Assembly: GCA_029260765.1 (NCBI GenBank)
Contig: JAJDCP010000170.1
Coordinates: 1 to 47,206 of the forward strand
Reading direction: 5' to 3'
DNA from: Planctomycetota bacterium
GTDB taxonomy: Bacteria; Planctomycetota; J058; JAJDCP01
Length of the DNA: 47,206 nucleotides
Positions 44,076-47,206 of this stretch are shown piece after piece. Below the pieces are notes generated by a model. That model had not been told where the DNA came from. It saw only the letters and a list, made by a program, of their open reading frames with translations, and did no database searches. Made by a program: the position numbers and the translations under genes. The stretch's first letter is position 1. Every line of letters starts with the position of its first letter.

Positions 44076-45214
44076 CTACTCCAAGATCCTCGGACTCTCT
44101 GGACCAGCAAATGCATCGACCGCCCGCCGCAGGATGCCGCTGTCGTCGATGAAATAGAAGGTACCGGCGCCACTTTCCGGCGCCGCGTGCGCATGCCAAC
44201 CCTGGTCACCGATCGACATGGTCAACCTGTAGCCATGTTTCGTGCCCCCGACGGGGAACTCATAGAATCCGTGCACGGCCAGTTCGGTAAGCGTTGCATA
44301 GTCAGGCGAACCATCGCCATCGAGGTCGGCGTCGCGAAACCACTCCTGGGAGCCGGCGAGAGACTTCAACTCGAGAAGGACTGCCAGTTTCATCTGCGGT
44401 GTGGGCCCCCCATCCACGACCCGTGGGGTGCGTGGTCCATTGACAAGCAGAATTCTGTCGGAGTGGGTCGCGGGTTGGCCATAGCGCTCGTGGACATGGT
44501 AGCTTTCGTCCCGAGATGCAGTCCGTCCGTGTCATCCGGCGTTGCTGTGACAGTCCAGCCATCTGGGCTGCTCTCTACGTCGAACGTGTAGCCGTCACCC
44601 CGTCCGCTTGCTAGTGGGCCGTTAAGCATGTCGCTGGCTACCAACACGGCGAGGTTGGACGCCGGGCGTTCAACTCCCTCACACACTCGCGTCAGAAGGG
44701 TGAAACGACGCTGCGCCTCCAGCAACGTCTCCAGAGTGACCAAGGCTCGCTCCGTTTCGAGAGGAAGCGTCCGGAGCGACGCAACGACCTCTTGGGTCAG
44801 GAGCTCGTCGGCGTCCATGATGGCCCAACGATGCGTGAGGAAGACCTCGAGCTCTCCGGGCTCGGCGTCAAAGACCCTGCTATTCGCCAGCTCTAATTTG
44901 GCCTTCACAGCAAGCCAATCACGCGCACTGCAACCGCTGTCCTGCCAGAACTCCCAAGCCTCCAGCCGAGCCAGCGGCAGGCTGCTGTCGAGGGCATAGC
45001 GGCGCAGCAGCAGGAGGTGATCGTGAGTCCATGTCGCAAGCTCTTGAGTCGTCGCTGTATAGAGCCGCACGTCCGACTCCGTCAGAGGCAGAGAAACAAA
45101 GAGTTGGGGGATCAGGTCGCGGTCCATCCCATCCTTGAACAGATGGGCTCCTTCGACCTGGGCCATCAGGGGCAGGCTCAGTGCCAATAGCAATACAATA
45201 GTCGGGCTCTTCAT
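44076..45214 (-). pseudogene. Secreted protein gene with tandem pilin-like domains, frameshifted
   Basis: ATG 45214 follows AAGGAGGAAGG and starts a signal peptide (MKSPTIVLLLALSLPLMAQ). Residues 20-210 are helical, then a pilin-like strand unit appears: GDGYTFDVESSPDGWTVTAT. Near 44500-44515 the frame must change by one base: the upstream frame runs into random codons to 44390, while the other frame continues SYHVHERYGQPATHSDRILL to a second similar unit (WFRDADLDGDGSPDYATLTE LA, HGYRLTMSIGDQGWHAHAAP, GTFYFIDDSGILRRAV) ending at 44076. The phrases DGDGxPDYATLxEL and FYxDDSGxxR mark prepilin-like exported proteins. It is either a pseudogene or an assembly error in an intact gene. Confidence 0.65.
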
Positions 45215-45811
45215 CCTTCCTCCTTGGGGGGCTAAGGCGACGCGCCTGCTGGAGTCCATCAAAGAGAGTGCCGTTCGATGTACGGGCCAGAGACGGGATG
45301 GCGCTCGACTGGCTGTCCGAGAATCGTACATTGCAGGCTCGATCGGGGCGATGAAGAGAGTCGTGGACTGGGAGGTTCTTCGATGGGGTGTGCTGGTTCC
45401 GGTTGGTAAGGACCAGGGACAAATCGACGGTGGTGAAAGCAAAGACGGAACAGATCGCGAACCCGCCTCCGTGGCCGGCTTCGATCGCGACTCCGACTCC
45501 GACCCCGGTCGCGAGCCCGATCGGCGACCTTCGAGGCCCGAGTACCGTGAGGACCGAGGCCCGTGAAGACCGAGGACCGAGGTTGGCGTTGGATTGCGAT
45601 GAGACTGTGTACGATGGTGGCTGGCCTCGTTGGGCCTAGCAGGCGCAATTCTAGCCGCACGATGGACGGAGGGGGGTGGCTCGGGAAGCTCGAGGATGGC
45701 TCGACTGCACAAATGGCGGCGCAAGGAGGCCGAATCTAAGTCATCTCCTGGTAGTTGGGGTTACAATGCAGGCAGGTCGCTGTCCGGGCCGCACATTGCA
45801 TGGAGGGCGAC
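45215..45811. other. Region without a recognisable gene; low-complexity stretch
   Basis: About 600 bp between the secreted-protein gene (minus) and the CPCC gene (plus). Bases 45478-45575 are low-complexity: imperfect GACTCCGACCCC-type and CCGAGGCCCGTGA/GGACCGAGG-type short repeats. Open frames here appear to arise from these repeats. Both divergent promoters must lie here, but no clear elements could be picked. Confidence 0.5.
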
Positions 45812-46093
45812 ATGCCGCGAGGATTGGATCTGCCGCTCCGATGTCCGTGCTGCAAATGCAGGACGTTGCCCGAGAGGGGTGGATACGAGATTTGCCCAGT
45901 GTGTTTTTGGGAAGACGATGGGCAGGACGATCACAATGCCGACGTCGTGCTTGGTGGTCCGAATGGGGGCCTGAGCCTATCTCAGGCTCGCCTGAACTAC
46001 TCGATGTTCCGCGCCTGCGATGAGCAGAGTGAGAATTCTGTACGGAGACCACTACCTGGTGAATCTGCTTGCCAAGAGGAGACGGACCCATGA
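45812..46093 (+). CDS. CPCC-family cysteine-rich protein
   Basis: A 93-residue protein with the family signature LRCPCCKCRTLPERGGYEIC PVCFWEDDGQDD, then GGPNGGLSLSQARLNYSMF. Two CxxC pairs should bind one zinc. The family is small and of unknown function, often near toxin or immunity genes. ATG 45812 follows GGAGGG. Its stop overlaps the start of the antitoxin gene (ATGA), so it is the first gene of a three-gene operon. Confidence 0.88.
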   Translation: MPRGLDLPLRCPCCKCRTLPERGGYEICPVCFWEDDGQDDHNADVVLGGPNGGLSLSQARLNYSMFRACDEQSENSVRRPLPGESACQEETDP

Positions 46094-46302
46094 AGGCCAT
46101 TCATGCAGTCTTCGAGAATGGCGTGTTCCGGCCAACTGAGGCTGTTGAGCTGCCTGACCATTGCGAAGTTGAGGTCGTAGTGACGGTCATCAAGAGCGTG
46201 AAAGCAGCCGAAACTCTCGACAGCGTATACGCGATTTTAGGCCAACGCTTTGATTCGGGCGACCGCGACGTGGCAGCGAAACACAACGAACATCAGCCGT
46301 GA
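46090..46302 (+). CDS. AF2212-like antitoxin (DUF104)
   Basis: A 70-residue protein beginning MKAIHAVFENGVFRPTEAVE LPDHCEVEVVV, the signature of the AF2212-like antitoxin family: a small beta-barrel with the ENGVFRP turn, unlike the ribbon-helix-helix antitoxin at 23.3 kb. The C-terminal tail should bind the partner. ATG 46090 follows GAGGAGA, and the stop overlaps the toxin's GTG start by four bases (GTGA). Confidence 0.85.
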   Translation: MKAIHAVFENGVFRPTEAVELPDHCEVEVVVTVIKSVKAAETLDSVYAILGQRFDSGDRDVAAKHNEHQP

Positions 46303-46700
46303 CCGAGGTCTTTCTCGATACCGTTGGACTTCTCGCACTATGGGACGTCGCTGACCAATGGCATAAACCGGCTGAGGTAGCATTCGCAGAGATTGTGGCT
46401 CAACGACGAGGACTCAAGACAACAACATTCGTCCTCCTCGAGTGCGGAAACGCATCCGCGCGACGACCCTATCGCTTAGAGGTCTGCAGGCTGCGGCGGG
46501 CCTTAGATGCGAGAGGCGACCTAATCACCCCGAGCGACGAAGATTGGCGGCGAGCGTGGGTCGCATTTCAGCGCGGCGAAGCCGGATACGCGGGCATCGT
46601 CGATCATGTGTCGTTTGAGGTCATGCGTCGACTTGGTATCACTGAGGCGTTCAGCAACGACAAGCATTTCCGCGCTGCGGGCTTCTGCACGCTATTCTAG
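46299..46700 (+). CDS. PIN-domain ribonuclease toxin
   Basis: A 133-residue PIN domain. Acidic metal-binding residues: Asp7 (VFLDTVGLLAL), Glu48 (FVLLECGN), Asp102 (GIVDHVSFEVM) and Asp121 (FSNDKHFRAAGF). It belongs to the branch usually paired with AF2212-like antitoxins (WDVADQWHKPA after the first strand). It likely cuts RNA when freed. The GTG start overlaps the antitoxin stop. This second toxin-antitoxin set is not closely related to the VapBC pair at 23.3-24.0 kb. Confidence 0.9.
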   Translation: MTEVFLDTVGLLALWDVADQWHKPAEVAFAEIVAQRRGLKTTTFVLLECGNASARRPYRLEVCRLRRALDARGDLITPSDEDWRRAWVAFQRGEAGYAGIVDHVSFEVMRRLGITEAFSNDKHFRAAGFCTLF

Positions 46701-47098
46701 GCCAATTCGTAGACTCGCAAACGCCCCCCCAGACTCCGTCTTGTCCCTCGCTCGCAGGCTTGCCGCTTGCGTCCGTCAACCTAAGAACCTTCGATTCGAT
46801 CGTCGGCTCCACTCTCATGGGGACGCAACCAGAGAGCCAAACTTCCGGGTAGCTGCGACAAGCGCCAACGAACAGGCCTTCGGCTGGCCGACAGCCAACC
46901 TTCGGAATCGAAGAACCTTGAATTCGACTCTGCAATACCGTTTCGCCGCTGATCCCTCCGCTCCGGCCCCCTGCTTGCGCCGGCAGCGACGGAGCTGATG
47001 ATTCGCAAGAGGCGATCGGAACCAGCGCAAGCAACCGAGGGGCCCGAGCTCCGGGTCGGCTTCGCCGACGGCGAAGTGTCTTACAAGCCACGTCAAGG
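46701..47098. other. Region without a recognisable gene
   Basis: About 400 bp between the PIN toxin and the gene running off the right edge. A short imperfect direct repeat (AAGAACCTTCGATTCGA near 46787 and AAGAACCTTGAATTCGA near 46911) is visible. The longer open frames do not look like protein. Confidence 0.45.
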
Positions 47099-47206
47099 TC
47101 ATTCAGAGGTTTTTTCCCCAGAGTTTTCCACCGCGGCCAGGGCCTGGCCGACGGGGCTTCCGCGGCGCACAAGAGCAGCCTCGTACCTGGTGTCGTCGTA
47201 GATGAC
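47099..47206 (-). CDS. C-terminal end of a gene that runs beyond the window (partial)
   Basis: The minus strand is open from the window edge for 35 codons and ends in TGA at 47101-47099: VIYDDTRYEAALVRRGSPVG QALAAVENSGEKTSE. The composition looks like protein, and a hydrophilic tail is typical of a natural C-terminus. It is too short to assign a family. Confidence 0.4.
   Translation of the reverse strand, partial: VIYDDTRYEAALVRRGSPVGQALAAVENSGEKTSE

Noticed and set aside
45135..45566. Plus-strand frame of 143 codons
   Set aside because: The C-terminal half is produced by the low-complexity GACTCCGACCCC-like repeat; no start signal is present.

Overview
This is a GC-rich stretch of a bacterial chromosome, or of a metagenome-assembled one, from an organism with a Gram-negative envelope. 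It carries lipoprotein signal peptides, a HlyD-type export system, FHA/sigma-54 and kinase-like signalling proteins, a tricorn-type protease and pilin-like secreted proteins. This mix fits the large genomes of Myxococcota or Planctomycetota-like phyla. There is no rRNA gene or marker protein here to decide, so the taxonomic placement is a guess. I found no tRNA, rRNA or CRISPR array.

Layout. 1-9.6 kb: a dispersed hairpin repeat, a protein with a sulfatase-modifying-factor-like C-terminus, a WXXGXW lipoprotein, a tricorn-type S41 protease, a TspO gene behind a good promoter, a decayed partial copy of the first gene, a quinone oxidoreductase paired with a DUF1444-type protein, and a GNAT acetyltransferase. 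9.6-15.2 kb (minus strand): a 1095-residue protein with two degenerate kinase domains, a membrane-anchored beta-lactamase-fold hydrolase, and a TPR lipoprotein with a clear terminator. 15.5-22.2 kb (plus strand): an endonuclease/exonuclease/phosphatase protein, then a HlyD / fused ABC transporter / APH-kinase run, then a gluzincin-PDZ peptidase.

22.3-26.5 kb is an accessory island of repeats and debris. It has a 242-bp element with terminal inverted repeats, two broken IS91-family transposase fragments, a VapBC toxin-antitoxin pair, a membrane-anchored collagen-like protein whose C-terminus resembles animal short-chain collagen C4, and a double zinc-ribbon protein. 26.9-31.2 kb is a compact four-gene run: a CHAT/caspase-like protease, a PepSY/YcdB-like protein, a GAF-PAS-PAS-GGDEF diguanylate cyclase and a Nudix hydrolase. 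31.2-35.0 kb (minus strand) holds a Lon-related protease and an APH-fold kinase joined by a 36-codon ORF that overlaps both, plus a small cysteine-rich protein. 35.1-38.6 kb holds a two-subunit acyl-CoA dehydrogenase and a clostripain-family protease.

38.8-47.2 kb is a second accessory region. It contains a membrane Sel1/ankyrin protein, an FHA/sigma-54 activator gene broken by a 151-bp non-autonomous element with a CTAG target duplication and fused to hemopexin-like remains, a frameshifted secreted protein, and a CPCC protein overlapping an AF2212-like antitoxin and PIN toxin. A minus-strand gene may run off the right edge. The strongest leads are the collagen-C4-like protein, the precisely reconstructable 151-bp insertion, the double pseudokinase and the overlapping 36-codon ORF.
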